Origin: a virus
Strand: one strand, 5' to 3'
Length of the DNA stretch: 64,000 nt
IMG/VR virus record: IMGVR_UViG_3300046683_000929
Span: 1-64,000 of that record
The position numbers were made by a program, and so were the translations under genes. This document shows positions 23,830-33,200 of the stretch, piece after piece (the stretch's first letter is position 1; every line of letters begins with the position of its first letter). The notes beneath the pieces are model-generated. The model was not told the origin of the DNA. It saw nothing but the letters and a program-made list of their open reading frames with translations, and searched no databases.

Positions 23830-23921
23830 TGGACCTCCTGCAATTATTAATTCTAATCTTATGCTTCCTTATATATTTTGCAGGCATAAGCACACCAATT
23901 TTCCCATATCGTAAACCATGA
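23829..23921 (+). CDS. Membrane micropeptide, 30 aa
   Basis: One hydrophobic helix (LLQLLILILCFLIYFAGI) and a short basic tail. It starts at the end of the TTCACATTCACA box and overlaps the ASCH gene by ATGA, so it would be co-translated with it. Confidence 0.5.
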   Translation: MDLLQLLILILCFLIYFAGISTPIFPYRKP

Positions 23922-24439
23922 AAATACTATCACTACTACAGCCCTGGGCAACACTTGTTGTTACCGGCGCTAAACTCGTTGAAACACGCAGCTGGCAAAC
24001 CCCTTATCGCGGGCCTGTTTTTATTCATGCCTCCGGCGATCTTAACAAGAAATTCAAAGGGATGGATATTACGCCGGCACTAACATCCTTATGCCCCCAT
24101 TTTAAAGATTTCATCAAGCCACAAACCCTCCAGTTCGGCAGAATAGTCGGCATGTGCGAAATTGTAACATGCGTTCGCACGGAGGATATCGCCCCCACAC
24201 TTTCCGAACAGGAATTAGCTTTTGGTGACTATACCAAAGGTCGCTGGGCTTGGCAGCTTAGCAATCATGTATCCTTTGATCACGCCATTCCTATCAAAGG
24301 ACAACTGGGTCTTATCAAATTCGTACTCGAAACCAGGTGCAAGATGTGTGATAGCGGGCACTTCCCTACTGATAAATTTCATGTAGTTTGGGTCGCAGGT
24401 AAAAAACAAGAAGTTATACGTTGCCAAAATATATTGTAA
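23918..24439 (+). CDS. ASCH-domain protein, 173 aa
   Basis: ILSLLQPWATLVVTGAKLVE followed by TRSWQTPYRGPVFIHAS is the signature of ASCH domains (PUA-like fold): Gln-Pro-Trp, Glu-x-Arg-x-Trp and Arg-Gly-Pro with His. ASCH domains bind RNA or modified nucleosides; some bacterial members are small amidohydrolases acting on acetylated nucleosides. The C-terminus carries CKMCDSGH, a possible metal site. It precedes the DUF5131 gene, a common pairing in phages, and may handle modified nucleic acid. Confidence 0.8.
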   Translation: MKILSLLQPWATLVVTGAKLVETRSWQTPYRGPVFIHASGDLNKKFKGMDITPALTSLCPHFKDFIKPQTLQFGRIVGMCEIVTCVRTEDIAPTLSEQELAFGDYTKGRWAWQLSNHVSFDHAIPIKGQLGLIKFVLETRCKMCDSGHFPTDKFHVVWVAGKKQEVIRCQNIL

Positions 24440-24464
24440 TCATTTCACTACATATAACAAAATC

Positions 24465-25475
24465 ATGAGTAAGATAGAATGGACCGGGCTAACTTGGAAC
24501 CCTACAATAGGCTGCGACGAGTGTTCCCGAGGATGCCTTAACTGCTATGCCGCTGTAATGGCATATCGCTTAATGCATATACCAGGACAAAAAGAAACAT
24601 ACGCCGGCGTAGCGAAGAGACTACCCAATGGGCGACGAGTATTCACCGGACTTGTAAAAGAGCTTCCAGAGCGCCTAAAAGAACCACTGGCGAAGAAAAA
24701 GCCTACTGTATATTTCGTCGATAGCATGTCAGATCTTTTCCACAAGGATGTGAGCTTCAATTTCCAGTATAAAGTATTCGAAGTGATGCTCCTAACCCCA
24801 CAGCATACATACCAGGTTCTTACAAAACGACCAGAAATTGCTCGCAAAAGAATTCAGGATATCTGGTTTCATTTAAAACGCAATTACCCAAATATTGAAT
24901 TCCCACTTAAAAATGTGTGGGGAGGAACTTCGTGCGAAGATCAGAAAACATTAAATAGCCGCATGCCACACCATTTGGAAACCCCTTGGCACCTTCATTT
25001 TCTATCTTATGAACCAGCTATAGGACCAATTGATTTGCTAAAAATAGACAGCCAGGGCTTAGGCTACATGGATATTTTTGCTGAAAAAGAATTTGCCTAT
25101 TTATCTTCCTTATTCCTACCCGGCAATCCTAACTTTAAATATCAGCTAAGCTGGGTAATATGTGGCGGGGAAAGCGGTACTGGTAAACTTATTCAACCAA
25201 TGAAACCAGCCTGGGCCAGAAAGGTACGCGATGATTGCAAAAAAACCGGCACCGCATTCTTTTTTAAACAATGGGGCAACTGGTCGCCAACAGAAGACCA
25301 TAAAGGAAACCGTATAATAGGAACCAGATACGGAAGATTCGACGGCGATACATTTCTACCTGGTAATTGGGTAGTTACTGCATTTCCAGCTGATACTGTT
25401 TATATGACCCATGTAGGAAAACACCGGTCTGGATCTTTACTTGATGGAGTTGAACATAAAGAAATGCCTATATGA
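24465..25475 (+). CDS. DUF5131 (phage Gp37/Gp68) protein, 336 aa
   Basis: IEWTGLTWNPTIGC and then CxxCSRGCLNCYA (cysteines 17, 20, 24, 27) form the conserved start of DUF5131, thought to be radical-SAM-like with a Cys-bound iron-sulfur cluster. KPTVYFVDSMSDLFH, CGGESG and FFKQWG are further family blocks. Length is normal for the family. The substrate is unknown; with ASCH and PP-loop proteins in the same block, nucleic-acid modification is plausible. It overlaps the following gene by ATGA. Confidence 0.85.
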   Translation: MSKIEWTGLTWNPTIGCDECSRGCLNCYAAVMAYRLMHIPGQKETYAGVAKRLPNGRRVFTGLVKELPERLKEPLAKKKPTVYFVDSMSDLFHKDVSFNFQYKVFEVMLLTPQHTYQVLTKRPEIARKRIQDIWFHLKRNYPNIEFPLKNVWGGTSCEDQKTLNSRMPHHLETPWHLHFLSYEPAIGPIDLLKIDSQGLGYMDIFAEKEFAYLSSLFLPGNPNFKYQLSWVICGGESGTGKLIQPMKPAWARKVRDDCKKTGTAFFFKQWGNWSPTEDHKGNRIIGTRYGRFDGDTFLPGNWVVTAFPADTVYMTHVGKHRSGSLLDGVEHKEMPI

Positions 25476-25963
25476 GACTATTAACATTAGAAGAAATAGC
25501 TGAGATTGAAAAACAGCAAGGTGACATGCGCCAGATGACAAGAGAGCTTCTAAATGAAGTGTTTGTTTTCTACACGCCTGAGAGTAGAAATATGCTCTTA
25601 TCAAGAGGGATTAATTGGGAGTCATTCAAAATATTTGGGAGCCTTCAGCTATATGATTTCAAATATAATTATCTCAGAGAAATATACCCTAAAGGCTTTG
25701 TAGTAGAGCATCCAATTCCATTCACATTACCAGGCCCCAGAATATCACTTACCTTAAAGCCACAAAGACTCCACAAAGTTGAAATAAGCTTTAATATATA
25801 TCCCACCGGAATTGGATATGCCTTTGAATTGGAGATTGACTATATACGCGGACGTGATGATTTAGAGCATATATTTAAACAAGAAATTAAGCGATTTGAA
25901 ACATCGATTATTACTCAATTATTAACTGAACGATTTGAATCGTTTGCAAACTCAAAAAGATAA
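25472..25963 (+). CDS. Hypothetical protein, 163 aa
   Basis: Helical N-terminus and a beta-rich middle; no domain recognised. Coupled to DUF5131 by ATGA and to the next gene by a shared base (TAATG). Confidence 0.7.
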   Translation: MRLLTLEEIAEIEKQQGDMRQMTRELLNEVFVFYTPESRNMLLSRGINWESFKIFGSLQLYDFKYNYLREIYPKGFVVEHPIPFTLPGPRISLTLKPQRLHKVEISFNIYPTGIGYAFELEIDYIRGRDDLEHIFKQEIKRFETSIITQLLTERFESFANSKR

Positions 25964-26241
25964 TGCCAGAATTTGAAGTTAGATTTTCAGGCCACTCCAC
26001 AATAGTTGCGGATGACCTGGCCCATGCAGTAAAAGTATGGGATGCTATTAATGGTAATATTAAAGCCGCTCATGGAGTTTGGGTAGGGCCAGATAGATTT
26101 ACAGAATGCAGCAGCGCCAATGCACCAGCAGATGTAATCGGTATTTGTGAATGCTGCGGATATCCCGTTTTTGAAGATGAGGAATACGGAGTAGGTGAAG
26201 ATATTATAGCTCATGAACATTGTGAACCTCGCGATTATTAA
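25963..26241 (+). CDS. Small Cys-rich protein, 92 aa
   Basis: The N-terminal half is strand-helix (FEVRFSGHSTIVADDLAHAV). The C-terminal half has CECCGYPV and a later HEHC, consistent with a single zinc site. The role is unknown. Confidence 0.65.
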   Translation: MPEFEVRFSGHSTIVADDLAHAVKVWDAINGNIKAAHGVWVGPDRFTECSSANAPADVIGICECCGYPVFEDEEYGVGEDIIAHEHCEPRDY

Positions 26242-26255
26242 ACAAAACCCATAAA

Positions 26256-27167
26256 ATGGAATCAAAACCAATGACACCTAACGACGTTATTCGCTACCTT
26301 ATTCACCACATCAACTATGAGAACAAGGCCGAATTTTACAAACTTGCTGAGAAATATCTTTCGGAACTAACCGTTGGTGGTAAAAACTACCATAACATTC
26401 GAACTGTATTGAATCAGAAACCAATGAAAATGATGACACTTGAATCCTTAAGTAAGGATGTAAAGGCACTGATCAGCAGTGATCAGCAAAAGGATGAATT
26501 CGTTTTCTTAAACAGTGATATCGGGCAGTTAATCGAAGAAATACTTTTCGAGTGGGAAAATAAAGAAATCTATCAATACCACAATTTGAATATCCGGAAC
26601 AAAATACTCTTGCATGGGCCAACCGGCAACGGCAAAACTACTGTGGCCAGAAACATCGCAAAGCTTAGCAATTTACCGTTTGTCGAAGTCCGTAGCGATA
26701 TGATGATTGATAGCCATTTAGGAAACACCGGGCAAAATATCCATAAACTGTTTAACTCAATAAAGGAACCCTGTATCCTATTTTGGGACGAAGTTGATAG
26801 CATTGGAAAAAGAAGAGGCACCCGGTCAGACAACTCAGCAGCGTACGAAAACGAGCGCATGGTGAATAGCATCCTGGTTAATATTGATAAACTGGCCAAT
26901 GACGTAATATTCATTGGAGCCACAAATCGCCGCGACATTTTAGACGAGGCGTTTGTTCGTCGGTTCAATATACTTCACGAAGTGACTAACCCATCCCTTG
27001 AAGAAAAAGAAAGTTTTGCAGCCGGGCTTTTAGAATACCATAAAATGCCCGTAGCTAAAATTCATGTTGATCACCTTCTTAATTTTTCAGAAATCAAAGA
27101 ACATGTTATTGGCATAGCTCGGACATTTGTAATAGAACATCTACTAACAAAAAAAGCCAGCATTTAA
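26256..27167 (+). CDS. AAA+ ATPase, 303 aa
   Basis: Walker A GPTGNGKT (residues 121-128), Walker B ILFWDEVD (about 174), sensor-1 GATN (about 222) and an RRF arginine-finger region (about 234) are all present, as in FtsH/Cdc48/spastin-like classic AAA modules. The N-terminal 100 residues are helical and specific. It is a single-ring remodelling ATPase of unknown target. No protease domain is attached. It ends inside the terminator at 27151, so it closes the main left-block transcript. Confidence 0.85.
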   Translation: MESKPMTPNDVIRYLIHHINYENKAEFYKLAEKYLSELTVGGKNYHNIRTVLNQKPMKMMTLESLSKDVKALISSDQQKDEFVFLNSDIGQLIEEILFEWENKEIYQYHNLNIRNKILLHGPTGNGKTTVARNIAKLSNLPFVEVRSDMMIDSHLGNTGQNIHKLFNSIKEPCILFWDEVDSIGKRRGTRSDNSAAYENERMVNSILVNIDKLANDVIFIGATNRRDILDEAFVRRFNILHEVTNPSLEEKESFAAGLLEYHKMPVAKIHVDHLLNFSEIKEHVIGIARTFVIEHLLTKKASI

Positions 27168-27178
27168 ACTGGCTTTTC
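27151..27178. terminator. Bidirectional terminator hairpin
   Basis: AAAAGCCAG (27152-27160) pairs with CTGGCTTTT (27169-27177). On the plus strand it is followed by only four T; on the minus strand by a run of seven T, which makes it stronger in that direction. The plus-strand stop codon of the AAA+ gene lies in its loop. Confidence 0.75.
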
Positions 27179-27182
27179 AATC

Positions 27183-27194
27183 TAAAATATTTTA
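27183..27194. promoter_or_regulatory. TAAAATATTTTA palindrome, copy 3
   Basis: Perfect palindrome between the terminator and the next frames. Unlike other copies it is not clearly tied to the start of a confident gene, though a plus-strand ATG lies at 27207. Confidence 0.4.
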
Positions 27195-27198
27195 TCTA

Positions 27199-27420
27199 TT
27201 AACCCAATGAAGTACCAGGCGTTTTGCTGGAGTTTCCATGGGCTTCAGCGCCAAGTAAATCCTGGTTACTGTAGCCAAACTGGCCAGACTGATTATGGTC
27301 TTCCTGCCATGCTCCATGTGCCTGGTGAAGAGATGTATCCGCGTAATCCACTACACGGCCCTCTGAATCGAATGTGTTTGCATGCGCCTTAGGCACTGTT
27401 CCTGAATGTACTGATCCCAT
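27199..27420 (-). CDS. Putative small hydrophilic protein, 73 aa
   Basis: A minus-strand frame inside the plus-strand block. The product is Gly/His/Gln/Ser-rich and lacks hydrophobic core, so it would be largely disordered. Support comes from the strong minus-direction terminator 20 bases beyond its stop and an A-rich leader before the ATG. An opposing plus-strand frame (27207-27392) has Cys/His/Trp-rich shadow-like composition and is less likely. Confidence 0.45.
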   Translation of the reverse strand: MGSVHSGTVPKAHANTFDSEGRVVDYADTSLHQAHGAWQEDHNQSGQFGYSNQDLLGAEAHGNSSKTPGTSLG

Positions 27421-27479
27421 GATTTCTACTTTTTAATGATGATAATACAATATTACACAATTAATTACTATTTAAGTTT

Positions 27480-27857
27480 ATGGAAATTTTAATTCTTGGC
27501 CCGGAAGAACGAGCCAAACTCAAAAAAATAGTCGACTATGCCCACGAAAACCCATATACCATGGATGATCTCTTGGACACAATTAATAACCCGGCAAATG
27601 CACCTGGCACAAAACCGGAATACCAATGCGAAATCCCGGAAGGATTTAAGGTTGTTTATAGCGTTAACTGCCTGCCAGAAGGTAAAATTAGGCACCTCTC
27701 GATATCGATAAATAAAAAAAACACGATCCCTTCGGTTCAGTCTGTTGAAATGATCATGAATGCATGCGGGTTCAAAGAAGATCTTGGAGACTGCCAAATA
27801 AGGTTTGAAAAGTTAGAACCAGGCTACACCGCAGTAGAAATTGGAGAACTCATTTAA
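27480..27857 (+). CDS. Hypothetical protein, 125 aa
   Basis: Compact alpha/beta acidic protein preceded by a 60-base AT-rich spacer that could hold a promoter. No domain recognised. Confidence 0.7.
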   Translation: MEILILGPEERAKLKKIVDYAHENPYTMDDLLDTINNPANAPGTKPEYQCEIPEGFKVVYSVNCLPEGKIRHLSISINKKNTIPSVQSVEMIMNACGFKEDLGDCQIRFEKLEPGYTAVEIGELI

Positions 27858-27895
27858 TTAACTAAATTCACATAAAATCAATTAAAAAAAAACAA

Positions 27896-28189
27896 ATGAA
27901 AAAATTCCTCACCACCGCTGCATTGTTATCATGTTTAATTTTGACAGCATCGGCCCAGACAGCCTCGCCACGGCCTCCGGAAGAACCAATATACATAAAG
28001 GTACTGCCGAGCCAACTCAACCAATTACAGCAGATATTACAATTCAGCTTCCAGTGGCTACCTACCAGCGATGCAAAAGCCAAAGAGGTAGGTATAATAA
28101 TGCCAATAATACAACAATTGTATCCGCTATTGATCGCCGATACCGCGTACAAAAAAAAGACACTGACCCCACTGTCCAAGAAAAAATAA
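27896..28189 (+). CDS. Exported protein, 97 aa
   Basis: Signal peptide MKKFLTTAALLSCLILTASA with predicted cleavage before QTASP (Gln at +1). The mature part starts Pro-rich (SPRPPEEP) and continues with amphipathic helices; the C-terminus is basic. Size and location next to the lysis-like cassette could suit a periplasmic lysis factor, but there is no specific signature. It ends at the convergent terminator. Confidence 0.7.
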   Translation: MKKFLTTAALLSCLILTASAQTASPRPPEEPIYIKVLPSQLNQLQQILQFSFQWLPTSDAKAKEVGIIMPIIQQLYPLLIADTAYKKKTLTPLSKKK

Positions 28190-28196
28190 ACCACAT

Positions 28197-28229
28197 AAAA
28201 AATGCCCGGCTAATTGTCGGGCATTTTTT
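28197..28229. terminator. Bidirectional terminator between the two gene blocks
   Basis: AATGCCCG (28201-28208) pairs with CGGGCATT (28218-28225), flanked by AAAA and TTTTTTT so that it works in both directions. It separates the rightward small-gene block from the leftward virion block. Confidence 0.9.
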
Positions 28230-28753
28230 TATTGTTGGATCATCGTATTTCTCAACGGAGGCGATGCTTTTTCTTCTATAGGAGGTTCAGGCTCTGGCTG
28301 CTCAATTGATTCGGTAATTACCGGCGTACGATCACTACCTTCCTGATCAACAGCTACCACTACCGGAATATCTTTTACAACGGGAATATCCTCGGCTTTA
28401 ACCGGCACCTCCGCTGCTTTAACATTTGCCACAGAAGCATCAACGCTTGCTTTAACTTCAGCATATTGATTTTTTAGATCCTGGGCTAAGGTTATATAGT
28501 CTTGAAGATTGGCATCTGGCTTAGCCAGCGCAGATGTGTCTTTTACCGCGAACTGAGGCAGCGCCACCATACCACCTGAAAGGCCCGCCAATATGCCAAG
28601 CCAGGATTGCGGGAAATCGGGGAATTGTGCCTTAATGGTTGCCGCGATAAGCCCAAGCAAAAGGCCTATATATCCTATTACTTTCCAAAAAATTGGACTA
28701 TCGGCCAATAACCGCTGCTTTAGGGTTAATGGTGGTTCTGGTTCTACTGCCAT
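28229..28753 (-). CDS. Holin-like membrane protein, 174 aa
   Basis: Two hydrophobic helices (about residues 23-43 and 52-70) near the N-terminus, then a long hydrophilic tail rich in Val, Glu, Pro and Ala. Two closely spaced helices and small size fit a class II holin or a lysis regulator. It is last in the leftward transcript, a common place for lysis genes. No endolysin is identifiable beside it. Confidence 0.6.
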   Translation of the reverse strand: MAVEPEPPLTLKQRLLADSPIFWKVIGYIGLLLGLIAATIKAQFPDFPQSWLGILAGLSGGMVALPQFAVKDTSALAKPDANLQDYITLAQDLKNQYAEVKASVDASVANVKAAEVPVKAEDIPVVKDIPVVVAVDQEGSDRTPVITESIEQPEPEPPIEEKASPPLRNTMIQQ

Positions 28754-28798
28754 CTTTTTTTTATTATGAAATTATTAATTAACTTTTTATATAAATAC

Positions 28799-29008
28799 CT
28801 ATTTTAAATCCTTTATTTTTTCTTTTAGATAATCGTTTTTGTCTCGTTCCTGATCTAATTGGTGTAAAAGATCACGAATCTTATCCTCCTTTAGTTTACC
28901 CATCGCATCATTTATTTTATTATCAACAGCTTGCATAATTATAAACCACGCGCCGCCCGTAACAGTGCAAGCTATGCCAATAACCCCTACCCAGTCCCCT
29001 GATGTCAT
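28799..29008 (-). CDS. Membrane plus coiled-coil protein, 69 aa
   Basis: One transmembrane helix (VGVIGIACTVTGGAWFIIM) is followed by a charged coiled coil to the end. The shape is like XhlA-type holin accessories or spanin-like proteins. ATGA overlap with the receiver-domain gene upstream. Confidence 0.6.
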   Translation of the reverse strand: MTSGDWVGVIGIACTVTGGAWFIIMQAVDNKINDAMGKLKEDKIRDLLHQLDQERDKNDYLKEKIKDLK

Positions 29009-29403
29009 GCTGTTAATTCTTTACGTGCTATAATATCTGGTGTGAAATGACTAATCCACTCCATCAATCTATCAGGCCAATATCCCCCGTCCTTCCGTAC
29101 AACCCCATCAACCCTATACCAAAATAATTGCTCATAGATAAGAGGCGTGAACGCGGCCGAGACTACTATTATGCGTATTCCAGGATATTCAGCGCGCATC
29201 ATCTTAATAGCATCCATTGGATTATAATTGGCCATCCTTAAGTCACTTATGACCAAATCAATATTCTTCGATAGGGATGATAGAAATTCATTTGCCTCGG
29301 TAAAGCATTGCAGCTCATATAACGGATTATTACGTAATAATTCTTTAACTGCGATCACATCGCCTTCATTATCTTCTACAAGATTGATTATTACCTTAAT
29401 CAT
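29005..29403 (-). CDS. Stand-alone response-regulator receiver domain, 132 aa
   Basis: Complete CheY-like receiver fold with all key residues: acidic pair Glu10/Asp11 (LVEDN), phospho-acceptor Asp54 (VISDLRM), Ser82 (VVSAA) and Lys104 (VVRKDG). No output domain follows; the last 15 residues are a short tail. It should therefore be phosphorylated by a host histidine kinase or acetyl phosphate. It lies between membrane proteins of the lysis-like cassette with ATGA overlaps on both sides, so it may tie lysis or fibre function to a host signal, or act as a phosphate sink. Both roles are inference. Confidence 0.85.
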   Translation of the reverse strand: MIKVIINLVEDNEGDVIAVKELLRNNPLYELQCFTEANEFLSSLSKNIDLVISDLRMANYNPMDAIKMMRAEYPGIRIIVVSAAFTPLIYEQLFWYRVDGVVRKDGGYWPDRLMEWISHFTPDIIARKELTA

Positions 29404-29696
29404 GACCTGCGCATTTCCTTATAAATATCCGTAACTGTAGTATTGAAAGTGTGAATTTCGCCTTCCATTTTATTTTTAAACGAAGTAAATTCATTTTTAT
29501 ACTCGGATAGTGAACTTTCAATGGTAGCCCTTACCACATTTTCAATAAACTCCTGTTTTTCCGTCTTTTTATTTTTAAAATAAGCATTTATATAAGTAAT
29601 AAATGCGACAAGAAATCCAAACACGCCGAGTGAAACTTCGATTATTTTTGTGAGGTCTACGTTGTTGTCCAATTTTTTAGTCTTTAAATATGTCAT
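29400..29696 (-). CDS. Membrane plus coiled-coil protein, 98 aa
   Basis: One transmembrane helix (about residues 19-39) followed by a helical, charged region with coiled-coil character. The layout is the same as the 69-aa protein downstream, so the two could be partners. It overlaps the receiver gene by ATGA and its upstream neighbour by 20 bases. Confidence 0.65.
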   Translation of the reverse strand: MTYLKTKKLDNNVDLTKIIEVSLGVFGFLVAFITYINAYFKNKKTEKQEFIENVVRATIESSLSEYKNEFTSFKNKMEGEIHTFNTTVTDIYKEMRRS

Positions 29697-30045
29697 TTTT
29701 TATGCCGGTAAATAAAATAATAATGGTCGCTATACAAACGGCGCTATTATAAACAGTAAATGCTAATACCGGGCTTTTTAAATGTAACTGATACGTAAAT
29801 GTAATTAAAAAAACATTTACAAGTACAGATATTTTACCGATAATATTGAACTGTTCATGCAGCCAGGTTTTATACCGCAATAACTCGTCCAAAATTAAAA
29901 ATGCAACCATTAAAGCCATTGGCCAATAAAATCCATACAGTTTCAACCAATATAGCTTACCTATATCATTGTAAAACCTATATATGTACACGTTTACACT
30001 CATACAATACAAACATAGGCCAGACGCTGTTATTATACCTCTCAT
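29677..30045 (-). CDS. Polytopic membrane protein, 122 aa
   Basis: Four hydrophobic stretches (near residues 3-23, 38-53, 68-85, 93-115) indicate four membrane helices. Candidate holin or membrane regulator in the lysis-like cassette. No family recognised. Confidence 0.6.
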   Translation of the reverse strand: MRGIITASGLCLYCMSVNVYIYRFYNDIGKLYWLKLYGFYWPMALMVAFLILDELLRYKTWLHEQFNIIGKISVLVNVFLITFTYQLHLKSPVLAFTVYNSAVCIATIIILFTGIKNDIFKD

Positions 30046-30278
30046 CCTGGGTCTTTAACGCATTCGCCCGTTTGTGGATCACGAATATATCCTGCAGGAC
30101 AAAGCTTTGCTACAACTTCTTCCGTAATGGGAACCGCAGCTTCGGCTATAGTTTTTGCATGCTTATGCAATATGGCTTTAACAGCTGATTCTGCCAACTG
30201 CGGAATTTCCTTTATTACAATACCTGCTAATCCCGCAAAGAAAGCATCTAATATTGGATTTGATTTTTGATCTGACAT
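30042..30278 (-). CDS. Hypothetical protein, 78 aa
   Basis: Amphipathic Ala/Ile-rich helices (FFAGLAGIVIKEIPQLAESA) and a C-terminal CPAGYIRDPQTGECV, a two-Cys loop resembling short calcium- or chitin-binding tails in secreted proteins. Overlaps the upstream membrane protein by ATGA. Role unknown; a membrane-active helix is possible. Confidence 0.6.
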   Translation of the reverse strand: MSDQKSNPILDAFFAGLAGIVIKEIPQLAESAVKAILHKHAKTIAEAAVPITEEVVAKLCPAGYIRDPQTGECVKDPG

Positions 30279-30294
30279 TTTATATTTGTTTTAA

Positions 30295-33200
30295 TTATTG
30301 AAATAGTGACCAATCAAATGTTACCGCCCCGGTTAATCCGGCCAAATAAACGACATCAAATGTTGTAGTCGTTTTATTTGTTACATAGAATACTGCGGCG
30401 GCTACCAAGCTGGTAGGTGTAACATTCACTTTATAAGTGTTATTCGGCTGTGTACTGCCGATAGTAACCGTAAATGTTGTTGTTGCGGTTCCTGTACCTG
30501 AATAACTTGCGGCTATTGGTGTAACTATTGTATATGTTCGATTTGCTGATAAATCTTGTGTTACCCCATTAATGGTTATCGATCGCGTTCCTAATACATA
30601 ATTATTAAGCTTGGTTTGCATTCCCGCCAATGAATAACTATTAGCTACAGCTCGTACAACCGAAGTATCATTGCTCAATGTTATACTTCCTGCCCCGTTA
30701 GTTACTACTTGACCAGTGCCCGCACTTCCTGTTATGGTTTTTGCCTCCATGCCGGTAGCCCCGCTGTTAGCACCAACGATTTGATTAGCTGTTAAATCAG
30801 TGCCGTTTAATTGGAACAATCCGGTTTTTGATATCCTAAGTATATTTGACAGAGTACCCCCTAAGTCTGCCGCTGTAGATGTACCAAGTGCTAACAAATA
30901 ATCACCGCCACTCCCTGAAGTATTATAGAACGGATATGCATATAGTATTGTTGATCCTGCTGAACTGGTCTGTGAGATAGTGGGTGCCGCTCCTATCATA
31001 TATTGTCTTGATGCAGATGCATTGTAAGTACCATCAACCCCGAGTGCAGCCCCCGCGCCGCTTGTCCCTGCACCGAATTGAAATGTCGGCAATGTAGTTG
31101 GAACGGTGTTTATAGTAAAAGTTCGCCCTGAATTCAGTTTTATAGCTAATGGTCTCTGGGTTCCAGTCCCAGATGCAGCCACATTTAAAGTATATGTATT
31201 ATTTACCCATGACCATGTAGCCCTCTCCAAATTAGTTGTTTGGTCAACGGTATTATAGTGAGCAAACCCATTTCCTGTATTAGATAATGTCAGTGAATTT
31301 GTTGGGATAGTTTTTATACCCAGCCAAGAATTAACCTCGTCAAATTGAGTTGTTTGAGCCGACCCAAAATATACTTTACCCTTAGTCGCATTTGCAGTTG
31401 ATGTCAATGTTAAGTTTTCACTTGCGCTTGCCCCTCCTATTACTGTTTGTGATCCCGCTAATCCTGTAAGCAATGTATTACTTTGATCTAAAATAAATTT
31501 AAATGTCTCGTTTTTGCCACCTTGCTGAATTTTAACAGCATCGGTTATTGAATAGTATTCCTTTAAATGTCCAGCCTCATTTAAATGGGTACCATCCACT
31601 AAGTCGGTTGAAACTATAGACACGCTAATTGTTTTACCTGGATAAGATGATGCAAGATGAGACGCCATAGACGTTTGATCCAATGCAGGTTCATATAGTG
31701 GCATAATGTGGAATACCTTGATACCATGCGCTACTAATGAATCAACGAACCTATCATAATTAGCATTACGTGTTGCAGGTAATACCCCGCCCCTATCATC
31801 GTTACTTGAAAACGACAATACGGCATATTTAGGATTGATTGCTAATGTTTCATTGATTAAAGTTAGCATGTCTGCTGTAGTATTACCTCTGCCAGCTTCT
31901 ACTACCACACTATTATTCGTAATTCCTAATAATGTAGCTACGTTCGAGGTAATGAATTGTGTTCCAAACCTAATCTTACTATCCCCTATCAAGGCTACAT
32001 TTGGATTTTTAATTTCTCTGCTTGTAATGGTAATAGACGTAATTTTAAAAGCCCCTCCGAGGTTATATAGCGAAAACTGGCCCATGTTTGGTTGATATAT
32101 GCCAGCACTGCCATTAAATTTCATGGTAACAGTTGCTGATACATACGCGGAACCCGTTGTAATATTCCTAATAGAAACTGTAAATTTATTTATAAATCGC
32201 TCAACAACTAATTCAACCGAATCATTTACTGACCAGGTTAGTGCGGTTGTTGATGTTGTTAGAGTTGGATACAGGTTAGTAATATCACCCCCAACAAGGC
32301 TTACTTGCCCAGACGCTGCGTTGCTCGTCATGTCAAACTTTCCTGCTATATTTATCTTACCAGTCCCAGAGTACGTGCTCTGGGTACCGAAAGCAAAACC
32401 ATAGGATGTTGCAGATTTTTCTAAAACAACCCCTTTTATTACTGCTCTATACTTTTCCAGTGCTGTATTCCCAGTAACTTGTAATTGCTTGACAAAGGTA
32501 TTATCTCCGCTACCTGTGGCGAAATTTAGCGTGCCTCCACTAACGGTTACGCCACTTGATACATCGGTAAACCCGCTTGTTGAGGTGAATGTACCTCTAT
32601 TAAATATCTGGCCTAAAAAATGTTCTGTTTTAGAGGTATCCTGTTTTAGTGAGGCGATACTGTCTGTTTGTGTCCCTGTTATCAGCGTCCCCGATGTAGC
32701 CGGCATATATAAATCTATATTAGATGATACTGTCGAACCAGTTATTTTAGGATACAATTTCACCTCGTAATTGCTTATTGGGTCTCTGTAACCGAAATAA
32801 CTTGATCTATATACAGACAAATTTCCGGTATTATCAGTTACAGTAACCGCTTGCGGCTCCAACGCGCCTGTTCCACTGCCATTACTAACATATAGGCCTA
32901 CACTAAGATTGCCGGTTCCAGCAGTTATTGTTCTCCCAATAAAATCGTGAGTTCCTAAGTTCAAGTCGGTTGTCGCCCCTGTATACGGAACATACAGACT
33001 TAGGTTCGGTGCATATGTTGCGATTAAACTCTTTACTCCACCAACGTCAGTTATAGCCCTGTCATTAGCCAATTGAGCGGCAGTGTTATCCTTTGAGTAT
33101 ATAAGTCCTATATTATCAACGTCATCAACAACAGATAATCCCGTGCCCTCATAGGTTATATCCAATGCTTTATACTTATTAACCGAACTTATCTTCTTCA

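Noticed and set aside
27207-27392. Plus-strand 61-aa frame
   Set aside because: Trp/Cys/His/Pro-rich composition typical of an antisense shadow; the opposing minus-strand frame has better context.
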